This document shows, piece after piece, positions 1 through 9,600 of a DNA stretch of 64,000 nucleotides. The notes beneath the pieces were generated by a model that was given only the letters and a program-made list of their open reading frames with translations, did no database searches and was not told the origin of the DNA. A program made the position numbers and the translations under genes. This DNA is from CAZHNW01 sp942491575 (GTDB lineage Bacteria > Spirochaetota > UBA4802 > UBA5550), in contig CALOBT010000025.1 of assembly GCA_942491575.1 (NCBI GenBank), forward strand, positions 2,232,001 through 2,296,000, read 5' to 3'. Numbering within the stretch: position 1 is the first letter of the stretch; each line of letters begins with the position of its first letter.

Positions 1-1188
1 CAGCCGCTCTGATACTGTGGTTCCTTCCATACCGTAAGCGGCACGGAGCATTCCGGGCTCATCCGGGGCTTCCATGATCAGCCAGTCAGTACAGACGAGA
101 CCGCCAAATTCGTATTTGCCCCTCAGTAGGTCCTTGATTACATCTTCATTGTAGGCAATACCCACCTGCTCGGTGAGATTACCATCGATAATAGACTCAT
201 AAGTCCAGCTGCCGGCCTTGAGGACACTGTAGTAGGGCATTACTGATGCAACGCCGGCCTCAAAGGCTGCCTCGAATGATTTCAGGTGTCCGGCAAAATT
301 ATCGCCAGGATAGACCTGATCCTTTCCGAAATAGAAGTGACTGTCATAGCCGTCTTCCTGGGGGCCCGCGCCTGGAAAGTGTTTTACCATACAGGCTACA
401 CTGTCCCTGGTAAGGGCTTCGCCCTGGTATCCGCGAATGTAGGCGGCGACCATCTGGGCAGCTAAATCGGCATCCTCGGAGAAGGTATCATTGATACGGG
501 CCCACCGGGGTTCAGTTGCCAGGTCAGCCATGGGAGCAAGGTTCAGCCTGAGACCAACGGCACGAAATTCCTTTGCGGCGATTTTAGCAAAATTTTCCAC
601 AAGGGCAGAATCCATTGTAGATCCGAATCCGAGGGGACGGACCCACTCTGAAAAACCCTGGGGAGTATCACCATAATAATGAATAGGATTGGTGCTCAGA
701 ACAAAGGGGATTCCAAGCCTGGTCCCCTCGCAGTATTCCTGCACTGAGTTCGCGTGGGTTGCGATAATCTGTACGGTTTTGCCCAGCATATTCATGCCAT
801 AACGGACATGATTGTCGAGCTGTGTGATCTGAGATGATTCGTCCTTATCAGCTGTCCCTGGATCATCTTCAGTATAAATGCCCCCTGTAGCGGTACCATC
901 ACTGGCTGACATGCTTCCGTGCACCATGAGACCTGCCTTTTCCTCCGGCGTCATCTGAGAAATGAGATCATCGGCCCGCTCTGAGGCTGAAAGTCTCCAG
1001 TCCTCGTAGGGATCTAATGTTCCGTTAGCGTTCAGATCTATGAACTGCTTTCCACTCACTTCAATTATCTGCTTTACACGTGGGTTCAGTGTCGGTGGTG
1101 TTACCTTGGCATCACTGCCGTCACTGCCGCATGCTGTTGCGATAAGAGATATGAGGGCAAATAATGATAAAAATCTTAGATTTTTCAT
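1..1188 (-). CDS. Glycoside hydrolase family 3 lipoprotein, C-terminal part outside the window
   Basis: At least 396 residues are visible; the gene runs off the left edge. The ATG at 1188 follows a GGAGGA ribosome binding site. The product starts with a lipoprotein signal peptide whose lipobox is IATAC, so it is probably exported and lipidated. A short Ca-binding-like loop (DLNANGTLDPYEDW) follows, then the GH3 TIM-barrel domain with KHFPGAG near residue 268 and a CTDW motif whose Asp (about residue 368) matches the GH3 nucleophile. GH3 enzymes hydrolyse beta-glucosides, beta-xylosides or related beta-glycans. Usual length is 600-800 residues, so a C-terminal domain should lie beyond position 1. 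The upstream AraC regulator and sugar-binding protein on the same strand suggest a carbohydrate role. The exact substrate cannot be read from the sequence. Confidence 0.9.
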   Translation of the reverse strand, partial: MKNLRFLSLFALISLIATACGSDGSDAKVTPPTLNPRVKQIIEVSGKQFIDLNANGTLDPYEDWRLSASERADDLISQMTPEEKAGLMVHGSMSASDGTATGGIYTEDDPGTADKDESSQITQLDNHVRYGMNMLGKTVQIIATHANSVQEYCEGTRLGIPFVLSTNPIHYYGDTPQGFSEWVRPLGFGSTMDSALVENFAKIAAKEFRAVGLRLNLAPMADLATEPRWARINDTFSEDADLAAQMVAAYIRGYQGEALTRDSVACMVKHFPGAGPQEDGYDSHFYFGKDQVYPGDNFAGHLKSFEAAFEAGVASVMPYYSVLKAGSWTYESIIDGNLTEQVGIAYNEDVIKDLLRGKYEFGGLVCTDWLIMEAPDEPGMLRAAYGMEGTTVSERL

Positions 1189-1223
1189 CAATTCCTCCAT
1201 ATTACTTTTTAAAAAGAAAATAT

Positions 1224-1251
1224 CCCGCGGTAAAATTCAGTTACCGGCGGG
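1224..1251 (-). terminator. Probable intrinsic terminator between the AraC gene and the GH3 gene
   Basis: Arms 1224-1233 and 1241-1251 pair with one bulged base (CCCGC-GGTAA against TTACC-G-GCGGG). On the minus strand the hairpin is followed by a T-rich run. It would end the AraC transcript and implies that the GH3 gene has its own promoter or depends on read-through. Confidence 0.45.
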
Positions 1252-1376
1252 TTTTCCCTATTAAAAAGCATAAAAACGGATGAATTGTCTCATGAGTGGC
1301 TGGTAAATCAGTATTTAGTATATCGCAATAACTGATATCAAGAAATGCGGGGGGTTACATCAAAAACAGTCAATTT

Positions 1377-2564
1377 TTACTTAATTTTACGGTAATCCGT
1401 CGGTGTCTGGTTGTGAATTTTCTGAAATGCCCTGTTGAAGGTACTGATATTCTCGAAACCTACCGCATAGGCTATCTCAACAATTGAATCTTCCGTGGCG
1501 GTTAGCAGCTTTGCCGCAGCCTCAATACGAAGCCTGTTTATGTAGTCATTTATTTTCTCTCCGGTATAAAGCTTAAAATACCGACCGAGATTATCGGGAT
1601 TCAGTTCAAGGTGTGAAGCGAGGCCCTCCCGGGAGATGCTGTCGACGAAATTTTCCTTAATATACTCAATGGCCCTTTCCATCTTTTTTTCAGTTGAATC
1701 TGAAATTGCCCAGGCGGCCCCCCCCTGGGAATCAATACCTGCAGATCCATTTTCATCATAGGTTTCAGCAGGCCTGCTGCTTCCCCAGAAAACAACAATG
1801 GCGATGCCGAGGCCGAGAACTCCCGTCAGGAGGATATAAATCATCATGGCCTGTTTGCGCCTGGAATCACTCTGTACATAGGTGCAGTCACAGAAGGTCA
1901 TTACGAGGGTGCCGATGAAACGTTTGTCCTTGTAAAGTTCCTTTTTGATTTCCAACTCTTCGGAGCCGGCACTCTCCTTCTCCAGGCGGACAAGTTCAAT
2001 GCCGCTTTCTTCTCTTATATAAAGTTTTTTAATATCAGCATCCTTAAAGAAGGATGAGGCATTGCTTTTTAAGGCGGAAACATTATAATCCCAGAGGTGG
2101 TCCACACTGGAGGAGGCAACCAGGTCAACGGTTCTGTTGGTTTTTACCCAACGTGAGGAATTTGTGACGGTCAGTTTCAGGGTGCCGATTTTCATATCAC
2201 CGCGGCGGATGGGGATCGTTACCGTCTCTTCACTGGTACTGCGCGTTTTTCTCGACTCATTTACCAGTATTTTCCCCGTGCCATCGATAATAACAATGGC
2301 CTTCACATCCGTTTCCTTTATAAAGGATTGAATGGATCCCTTCAGGGCGGCAATATTATAGTCCATCAGACTTTCCGCATTGGAGGCAATAATAAGCCTG
2401 GCGATACGTTCCCCCTTCTCTTTAAGGGTTTCATCACTTTTGCTGATGCTCTTCATGGTATGAATACTGAGAAAGGCAAAGACAGCAAAGGCAAAAATCA
2501 GCCCGAAGAGCAGAAATCCTGATCGCTTACCGCTGTTTTTTATTATTTTTTTAACAAGTGCCAT
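1377..2564 (-). CDS. Membrane-bound AraC-family regulator with periplasmic Cache-like sensor
   Basis: 395 residues from the ATG at 2564; a TTG at 2627 would add 21 residues, and neither start has a clear ribosome binding site. A first membrane segment (SGFLLFGLIFAFAVFAFL) is followed by a periplasmic region of about 200 residues. This region holds two related segments, each with an LxDYN or LWDYN motif and a KxxDIK or KETDVK stretch, as in tandem Cache-like sensors. A second membrane segment (MMIYILLTGVLGLGIAIVVF) leads to a cytoplasmic linker and a C-terminal AraC double helix-turn-helix (about the last 100 residues, with IAYAVGFENISTFNRAFQK). Such proteins are one-component transmembrane regulators. 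It lies 106 bp downstream of a periplasmic sugar-binding protein on the same strand, so the binding protein may deliver the signal. That pairing is inference. Confidence 0.85.
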   Translation of the reverse strand: MALVKKIIKNSGKRSGFLLFGLIFAFAVFAFLSIHTMKSISKSDETLKEKGERIARLIIASNAESLMDYNIAALKGSIQSFIKETDVKAIVIIDGTGKILVNESRKTRSTSEETVTIPIRRGDMKIGTLKLTVTNSSRWVKTNRTVDLVASSSVDHLWDYNVSALKSNASSFFKDADIKKLYIREESGIELVRLEKESAGSEELEIKKELYKDKRFIGTLVMTFCDCTYVQSDSRRKQAMMIYILLTGVLGLGIAIVVFWGSSRPAETYDENGSAGIDSQGGAAWAISDSTEKKMERAIEYIKENFVDSISREGLASHLELNPDNLGRYFKLYTGEKINDYINRLRIEAAAKLLTATEDSIVEIAYAVGFENISTFNRAFQKIHNQTPTDYRKIK

Positions 2565-2670
2565 ATTGACGAATATCCGGGAAATGCCCGCAACCCCATC
2601 TACAAATATCAATAAATCTCTAAACAATACAAGCGAATTTTCATTTTTTGATTGTATTTAATTAAAATCT

Positions 2671-3810
2671 TTAATCCACTAAGAGCTGCTTTGCATTAAA
2701 ACGGTATCCCTGCAGGGATGGATTATGGACCCTGGAAAAGTTTTTAAAGTTTATTGTCTTCAAAAACTTTTCAGAGCGTACTTTACGGTAGTAATGAAGA
2801 TTTTGCCTGTTGAGCAGAAACATGGGGGTCTTATAAGAAGTATTTTCACTGCCAAACTCAATACCGGAGAGATAATCGTAGGCCAGGACCATTGCCCAGG
2901 CGCCGTCAAAAAAATGCCCCCCCGCAGTGGCAAGAATATCCCCCTTTTCAACGGCCCTGATACCTTTTTCAGTCCAGTCAACGCCGCATGTTACGACATC
3001 CCTGCCGGGAATAAGACCGAGTCTCCGGGTACCCTCGGCGACACCGCGGCCGATACTGTCGCTTCCCGCCCAGAAGATACGCGCCTTCGGATATCGGCTT
3101 TTCTTTATAAGAACAAACTTTTCCCGGGCAATACTGGTCTGGTACCTGGTGGTAAAAACCTGCTGCAGTCTGACCTGCGGAGACTCCTTTAATGCCCGCT
3201 TCAGTCCCATGAGGCGCATCCTGGAGGCCCTGTCACTCCTGGTGCCAGTAAATGCCACCATCTGTACCGGCCCCCCCCATCTCGCCGTGGCATAACGGGA
3301 GAGGCTCAGACCAAGGTGATACCCCGCCATCTCATCATCGGGAACCACCTCACCGATCCAGTAATGGTATTTTTCCCGGGGCTTTCCAGTTCCCTCATCA
3401 GGCAAAAAACCAGTGTTAAATGTAATAGATGGGATACGGTGTTTTTCACCCCACCGAAGAATTGTTTCCGAGATGCCCTGACCTCCGCCAAAAAGCAACA
3501 TATCAGGTTTATAGGTTTTTCGACATTGCTCCAGTACATCCCTCATTTCACCGGCGTCTATCTTTAAGGGATAGGCTTCCAGTTTCATATTGAGATCATT
3601 CGCGGCCTTTTGCATAAAGCGGAGCATGTCCCTGAAGATGAACTCCCCTTTCATTTTTCCGAAGGTTTTACTTCCTTTGGCGACATTGAAGTATGCCACC
3701 CTGAATTTTCTTTTGGGGACATAATTTTTCTGGTTACCGGAGAGGATTCCCGGTACTACCATGGCCACTATAAGGAGTGCCGCCGCTGCAATCTTTATTT
3801 GATTCATCAT
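2671..3810 (-). CDS. Periplasmic substrate-binding protein, type I fold (sugar ABC/sensor type)
   Basis: 379 residues from the ATG at 3810, chosen because MMNQIKIAAAALLIVAMVV makes a standard signal peptide directly at the N terminus. In-frame starts at 3831 and 3873 (GTG) would add a polar extension. The mature protein has the pattern of Peripla_BP_4 proteins: a beta strand FRVAYFNVAKG, a hinge-side IPSITFNTG, then VQMVAFTGTRSDRASRMRLMGLKRAL, ARIFWAGSDSIGRGV and VVTCGVDWTEKGIRAVEKGDI. These match the two Rossmann-like lobes of ribose- and galactose-type binding proteins. No ABC ATPase or permease is adjacent. The next gene on the same strand is a transmembrane AraC regulator, so a sensory role rather than transport is plausible. 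Confidence 0.8.
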   Translation of the reverse strand: MMNQIKIAAAALLIVAMVVPGILSGNQKNYVPKRKFRVAYFNVAKGSKTFGKMKGEFIFRDMLRFMQKAANDLNMKLEAYPLKIDAGEMRDVLEQCRKTYKPDMLLFGGGQGISETILRWGEKHRIPSITFNTGFLPDEGTGKPREKYHYWIGEVVPDDEMAGYHLGLSLSRYATARWGGPVQMVAFTGTRSDRASRMRLMGLKRALKESPQVRLQQVFTTRYQTSIAREKFVLIKKSRYPKARIFWAGSDSIGRGVAEGTRRLGLIPGRDVVTCGVDWTEKGIRAVEKGDILATAGGHFFDGAWAMVLAYDYLSGIEFGSENTSYKTPMFLLNRQNLHYYRKVRSEKFLKTINFKNFSRVHNPSLQGYRFNAKQLLVD

Positions 3811-4695
3811 AGTTCTATTAAAATGTATCATGTATAATTGTTTTTCGCTGATATATATAGTAATCCTTTTCACTGCTTTTCGTCAAGCATAAGGAGGACA
3901 AATATCCCCGCGTTAAAACTGATATTTTATTCCCCGGAGTTGGCTTCTTTCTATACTATACAAATTATAGAATCACTTCTACTAATCCGTCCTGCTTTTA
4001 CCAGCACTATATGATTTATCTGTACCGCAACTTCTGATATCAGTATTTGCACCTGCCCCTTATTTGATTTATCAGCAGCCAATGAGACAGGATGTATTCT
4101 TTTACTGTATATTCACCCTAGTCACGCAGAGAATGCGTGAGATCAGTTTTACCCTGATTTGTTGTTATCTGCAGGGATGGCCGCTCTTTTACTTTTTTCT
4201 TTTCTCTCTTTTTTCTGTCCGGAAAATTTGAGAGATTTTTAACACCGTCATTCTGAGTAACACATTAGGTACACTTCCAGAACTCCGGGAAATTCCCTGC
4301 AGGATCATCCCGGAAAAATTTCCTCCCCGCGGTTAAACCCGCGGGGAGGATACACCTGCAAAAACTGGTTAGTGTTTCCTGTGAACAGAGACGGTACACT
4401 TCACCCTGAACAGCCAGACCCGCAGATAAAAGTATTCCAGCCGGACCGAAGGGAACTCCTCCACGTGCCCCTTTGGCCCGGCCCTCTTTTTATCCACCCG
4501 CTGATTATGAAAAAACTTCCTTTACCAATCTATCGAGACATAATCATGTAAAAATTGTTTTCCCCTCAACAATGATAGTCCAGGTTCTGTATTTCATGTT
4601 TTAACTTCCCCCGATAATTAATTTTTCATTGACCCCGAAACATATGTTTAGTATCTTGTTTTCAGATTTTAAAGGAAGTTTAAAGAAGGAAGACC
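3811..4695. other. Gene-free interval of about 0.9 kb
   Basis: No convincing reading frame was found on either strand. It separates the minus-strand sugar-sensing genes from the plus-strand mutagenesis operon and should hold both promoters. The only strong structure is the hairpin at 4321-4350, listed separately. The last 20 bases contain the ribosome binding site of the DUF72 gene. Confidence 0.6.
4321..4350. repeat. Perfect 12-bp inverted repeat (hairpin) in a long spacer
   Basis: Arms 4321-4332 (TCCTCCCCGCGG) and 4339-4350 are perfectly complementary around a 6-base loop. On the minus strand the stem is followed by AAATTTTT, so it could end minus-strand transcription, although no gene ends there. 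The outer bases (TCCTCCCC ... GGGGAGGATA) recur in the hairpin next to hcp at 58191-58216. Confidence 0.6.
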
Positions 4696-5499
4696 GTGAC
4701 TGAACTGCGCATAGGAACCTCGGGCTATGATTACCTTGACTGGAAGGGGCCCTTCTATCCAGAAGAGACCCGGCGGGAAGAATTTCTTCACTGCTACAGC
4801 GAACACTTTGACACGGTGGAACTGAATTTCAGTTACTACCGGATGCCCACTGCGGGGCAGCTCCAGGGCATCATGGACCGGGGGGGGAAGACACTGGATT
4901 TTTCCATCAAGGCACACAGCTCCATGACCCACAAGATCGACCCCCACAGCTGGAAGTCCTCCGCGGGGGAATACGCGGCGGCGCTTAAACCGTTGGCGGA
5001 GTCAGACCGGCTCGCCGCGGTACTGCTCCAGTTTCCCTACAGCTTTCACTACCTCCCGGAGAACCGGCAATACCTCGATCGCCTGATACAGGAAATCCAT
5101 GAACTCCCCCTGGTGGTGGAGTTCCGCAACACGGAGTGGCTCAACAAGCGCGTCTTCGACGCCCTGCGGGAGAGAAATGTAGGCTTCTGTTCCGTTGACA
5201 CCCCGCGCCTCCGGGGGCTCCCGGCACCCCTCGACATCGTCACCTCATCAATTGCATATATCCGCTTTCACGGGCGCAACGAAAAGACCTGGTGGGGGTC
5301 AGACGCGGCGGCGCGCTTCGACTACCTCTACAGCGGCGATGAACTGAAGCCCTGGATCGACCGTATAATATCCATGGCTGGCAGCGCGAAGAAGGTCCGC
5401 ATCTACTTTAACAATCACCGGCGGGGACAGGCCCCGACAAATGCCCTGATGCTGCGCAGTCTCCTTTCCGACGAAGGGCTTCCCCCACGGGGGGCCTGA
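4696..5499 (+). CDS. DUF72 (YecE-like) TIM-barrel protein
   Basis: 267 residues. The GTG start at 4696 follows AAGAAGGAAGA. The N terminus RIGTSGYDYLDWKGPFYP and later FSIKAHSSMTH, VVEFRNTEW, YIRFHGRNEKTWWG and RIYFNNHRRGQAPTNA are diagnostic of the DUF72 family, a TIM-barrel group of unknown biochemical activity. The gene is the first of a tight three-gene set: two bases separate it from the Y-family polymerase gene, which overlaps dnaE2. In many bacteria the same polymerase pair is led by imuA, so this protein occupies the ImuA position. A shared DNA-damage role is inference from context. Strongly GC-rich composition sets the set apart from its flanks. Confidence 0.9.
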   Translation: MTELRIGTSGYDYLDWKGPFYPEETRREEFLHCYSEHFDTVELNFSYYRMPTAGQLQGIMDRGGKTLDFSIKAHSSMTHKIDPHSWKSSAGEYAAALKPLAESDRLAAVLLQFPYSFHYLPENRQYLDRLIQEIHELPLVVEFRNTEWLNKRVFDALRERNVGFCSVDTPRLRGLPAPLDIVTSSIAYIRFHGRNEKTWWGSDAAARFDYLYSGDELKPWIDRIISMAGSAKKVRIYFNNHRRGQAPTNALMLRSLLSDEGLPPRGA

Positions 5500-5501
5500 A
5501 A

Positions 5502-6677
5502 ATGGAAAGGCAGATACTCCACCTCAACGTGGCCAACTTCATGGCCGCAGTGGAGGCACTCCGCGACACATCACTGCGGGGAGAGCCCTTCATTATAGCA
5601 CCGGCGCACAACCGACGCGCCGTAATCATTGATGTCTCCGAAGAGGCCTTCCGGGAAGGTCTGCGGCGGGGAATGCCCCTGGCCCCACTGGGGCGCCGCC
5701 TGAAGGGGATGCGCATCCTTGAACCGGACTATCCCCGCTACAGCCGCGCCGAGGGACACCTCTATAAAAAGGTCCTCTCCCAGGCCCCACTGGTGGAACG
5801 CCTCGAGGGGGGACACCTCTTTCTCGACATCACCGGCACCAGACGCCTCTTCGGGGAATCAATCGACCACGCCGCCCGTGTGCGCCGGGAGATTGCCTCC
5901 TCCATGGGACTCAACCCCATTGCGGGACTGGCGGCGAACCGCCTCGTCTCCAAGGTGGCGACCCGCGTGGTGAAACCGGAAGGTTTTGTCACGGTCCCCC
6001 GGGGAGACGAGGAGTCTTTTCTACGGCACCAGAACATTCTGCTCCTCCCCGGTATCGGGGAGAAACTCTCTGAACGCCTGAATATTCTCGGCATCGAAGA
6101 GCTGGGAGAACTTGCCCGGCTCCCCGACGATGCCGTCGCCGCCGCCCTTGGCAAAAGGGGCACCCGCCTCCGGGATGCCGCCCGGGGCATCGATTTCACC
6201 CCGGTGAGTGCCGAGGCGGCGGGACTGCGGCGCATCCGTGAAGATATTCTCCTTGAGTCAGATACCAATGAACGCGATGAAGTGGCGGCACGCCTCTTCG
6301 GCCTCGCCGAAGAGGCGGGATGCAGACTCCGCCGGGAGGGCATGTCCGCCCGCAGGGTGGAGGTCTCCCTCACCTACACTGACGGGGTACGCACCTCGGG
6401 AAATTCCCGCCTCGCCTCCCCTTCATGGTGTGACCGGGATTTTTTTGATACCGCGGCGGCGACCCTCGCGCGCATCATGGACCGGCGGGTACGCGTACGC
6501 CGCCTCAGTATCGCCCTCGCTGATCTCCAGGGGGGCAACCTCCAGCTGGACCTCTTCACACCGCCGGAAAAAATCCGCAGGGAGTCCCTGCAGCGGGCCC
6601 TCGACAAAATCAGGGGCCGTTACGGTGACGGCGCCATACGCATGGGATACACCCTCAGGGGGTCGACCCATGCCTGA
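5502..6677 (+). CDS. ImuB-like Y-family polymerase subunit, catalytic residues lost
   Basis: 391 residues with the Y-family layout: N-terminal palm/fingers, helix-hairpin-helix thumb (LLPGIGEKLSERLNILGIEELG, about residues 185-207) and a little-finger region. The metal-binding residues of active Pol IV are absent. The HVDMD motif reads HLNVA (N9, A11), and the SxDE motif reads EGGH (G104, H105). Residues 348-352 are QLDLF, a textbook beta-clamp binding motif. Loss of catalysis with retention of the clamp motif is the hallmark of ImuB, the hub that brings DnaE2 to stalled forks. The stop codon overlaps the dnaE2 start by 8 bases. ImuB function is inferred from these features; no experiment is implied. 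Confidence 0.85.
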   Translation: MERQILHLNVANFMAAVEALRDTSLRGEPFIIAPAHNRRAVIIDVSEEAFREGLRRGMPLAPLGRRLKGMRILEPDYPRYSRAEGHLYKKVLSQAPLVERLEGGHLFLDITGTRRLFGESIDHAARVRREIASSMGLNPIAGLAANRLVSKVATRVVKPEGFVTVPRGDEESFLRHQNILLLPGIGEKLSERLNILGIEELGELARLPDDAVAAALGKRGTRLRDAARGIDFTPVSAEAAGLRRIREDILLESDTNERDEVAARLFGLAEEAGCRLRREGMSARRVEVSLTYTDGVRTSGNSRLASPSWCDRDFFDTAAATLARIMDRRVRVRRLSIALADLQGGNLQLDLFTPPEKIRRESLQRALDKIRGRYGDGAIRMGYTLRGSTHA

Positions 6678-9600
6678 AAAATTCGTACACCTCTTTGTCC
6701 GGTCAAATTTTTCCCTCCTCTACGGGACGATACCAATAGATGAACTTGTCATCCGCGCCGCAGAAGACGGCTGCAGATGCCTTGCCCTTACGGACATAAA
6801 CAACCTCTACGGTGTCCATGAATTCATTGCAGAATGCGGCAAGAAAAACATCCGCCCCATTATCGGTGCCGAGGCGCGGCATAAAAATCAGCGTGCCGTG
6901 GTGCTGACAAAAAACCGGATGGGATTTTCAAATCTCTGCCAACTCCTTACGGCGATAAAGGGAGATTCAGGGGAAGGGCTTTCGGAGCTCCTGTGCCGTT
7001 TCGGCGACGGTAATGTTATTCTGACGGATGACGAAAACCTGCTTGAACAAATGGCCACACCGAATCATTGCAAACAACCCGGGGTTAAAACGCCCGGGCT
7101 ATTTGCAATGATTCTTCCCTGGTCGCACCGCATCGTTCCCGCGGCGCGGCGCCTCGGCATTCCCCTTGTGACGGCGGGGGAGGTTACCCTCGCGGCGGAT
7201 GATGACTTCCTCACCCACAGGGTCCTCCGGTCTGTTGCGAAGCAGGCGGCCATCAGTGCCCTGGATCCTGCAGACTCTGCTGATCCGCGGAGCATATACT
7301 TCCCCCCCGAAAAGGCCTTTGAAAAATTCTACGGCTTCGAAGAAGCCATTGCAAATACCGCCGCCATTGCGGAAATGTGCACCTTTGATCATATATTCGA
7401 AGGATACATTTTTCCGGATTACCGGCAGATCGACGGATTCGACCCTGCAGTTTTTTTACGGGAGCGGACCTATGCAGGGGCGGAGGTCCGCTACGGTGAA
7501 CTGTCTGAATCGGTGCTGGAACGAATCGAATATGAACTCGGAATTATACAGACGAAGGGATTTGACGCCTATTTTCTTGTCGTGGCGGATATCGTAAGCC
7601 GTACAGAACGGACCTGCGGCCGTGGAAGCGGAGCCGCCTCAATTGTTGCCTACTGCCTCGGCATCACCAATGTTGACCCGATACGCCACGACCTCTACTT
7701 TGAGCGCTTCCTGAATCCTGACCGGAAGGATCCCCCGGACATTGATGTAGATTTCGCCTGGGACGAGCGTGACGCCATTATCGATGAGACCATGGAACAC
7801 TTTGGACGTGACCGCTGCGCCATGGTGGCCACCCACATTCATTTCAAAAGCGCCGGGGCGTTACGAGACACTGCCAGGTCATACGGCATTCCGGATGCGG
7901 AAATCAGCTCCTTCGAAAAGGCCTTCGACCGGAGCGAAACGGGAGAGATTCCGGAACTCGATGACACGTGGCGCGAAATTATAGCCGTTGCGGGGCGTAT
8001 CCGCGGCTTCCCGAAACATATCTCCGTACACGTCGGGGGACTGGTGATTACCCCTGAACCCATCAATCACTATGTACCGGTGGAGACGGCGCCGAAGGGG
8101 GTACCTGTCATCGCCTGGGACAAGGACGGCGCCGAGGCGTCGGGGCTGGTCAAAATCGACCTCCTGGGAAACCGGTCCCTTGCGGTGATCCGTGACGCCC
8201 TCCATGATATAAGAGGTGACGGCGAAGAGGTTGATTTTTTTAAAACAGACCCCCTTACGGACCCCGCGACAAAAAAACTTCTAGCCAGGGGAGACTCCAT
8301 GGGGGTCTTCTACGTGGAATCCCCTGCGACACGGCAGCTGCAGAAGAAGGCCGCCACGGGAGATTTCGAGCACCTGGTGATTCACTCATCCATAATTCGT
8401 CCCGCTGCGAACCGCTTCATAAATAAATACATCGACCGCCTCAGGGGTGCCCGGTGGGAGCCCCTGCATCCGCGCCTGGACCACATACTGAGGGAAACCT
8501 ACGGCATCATGGTCTACCAGGAGGATGTCTCCAAGGCGGCCATTGCCCTGGCGGACTTCTCCCCAGCGGAGGCGGACGGCCTGCGAAAAATTCTCACTAA
8601 AAAAAACAAGGATGAAAAACTCGCCGCCTGCCGCCTCCAGTTTTATCAGGGGGCGGCGCGAAACGGTGTATCAGAAGAAACCTGTGATAAAATATGGGAA
8701 ATGATTTCATCCTTTGACGGATACTCTTTCTGCAAACCCCACTCCGCGTCATACGCAATGGTTTCCTTTCAGTCGGCATACCTGAAGGCGCACTACCCGG
8801 CGCATTTTATGGCTGCGGTAATCTCCAACTGCGGCGGCTACTATACACCTGGGGCCTACATCAGCGAAGCCCGCCGTATGGGAATTACCATCCTGCCACC
8901 GGACATCAACGAAAGCCATTTCAGGTACCGCGGAACCGGCATGACTATCCGCGTAGGGTTCATGGCGGTGGGAAGTTTACAGGCCGCCACAGTAAGGGCC
9001 ATTCTTGAAGAAAGAAAATCACGGGGCCCCTTCACCTCAATGGAAAATCTCCTGCACCGCCTGAGGCTTTCCCCCTCTGACCTTGAACTCCTTATTTCCA
9101 TCGGGGCCTGCGACTCCATCGCGGGGGGAAGAAACCGTCCCCGGCTGCTCTGGACAGCCCTCCTGAACAACTCCCGGAAGGAGGAAACCACGGGGAGTCT
9201 CTTTGAAGCGGCAGTGGCTGCCCCCCCTGCAAAAGACATGCCCCCCGGGGAAAAAATGCGCCTCCAGTACCGCTCACTCGGATTTCTCTGCGACCGTCAC
9301 CCGCTCTTTTTCTGGGAGCAGGAGATGACTCCGCGGCAGCAAATCCGTGCCGGTGAACTTCGCAGTCACCTGGATGAAAAAATTACGATTGTTGGCTGGC
9401 CTGTAACCCAGAAGGCAATCCTCACCGGGACGGGACAGCCGATGATTTTTGTCAGCTTCGAGGATGAAACGGATATATTTGAAACGGTATTTTTCCCCGC
9501 GGCATACCGGCGCTGTGCCCACCTCCTGGAGGCGGGAGTCCCCTTTCTGATAAGGGGTACCGTACAGGATGACCGGGGGGCTCTGAACATCCAGGTTGAG

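Noticed and set aside
2725..3192. Plus-strand frame of 155 residues
   Set aside because: Shadow of the periplasmic binding protein gene.
6208..6669. N-terminal extension of dnaE2
   Set aside because: Overlaps the ImuB-like gene in another frame; the family N terminus begins at 6670.
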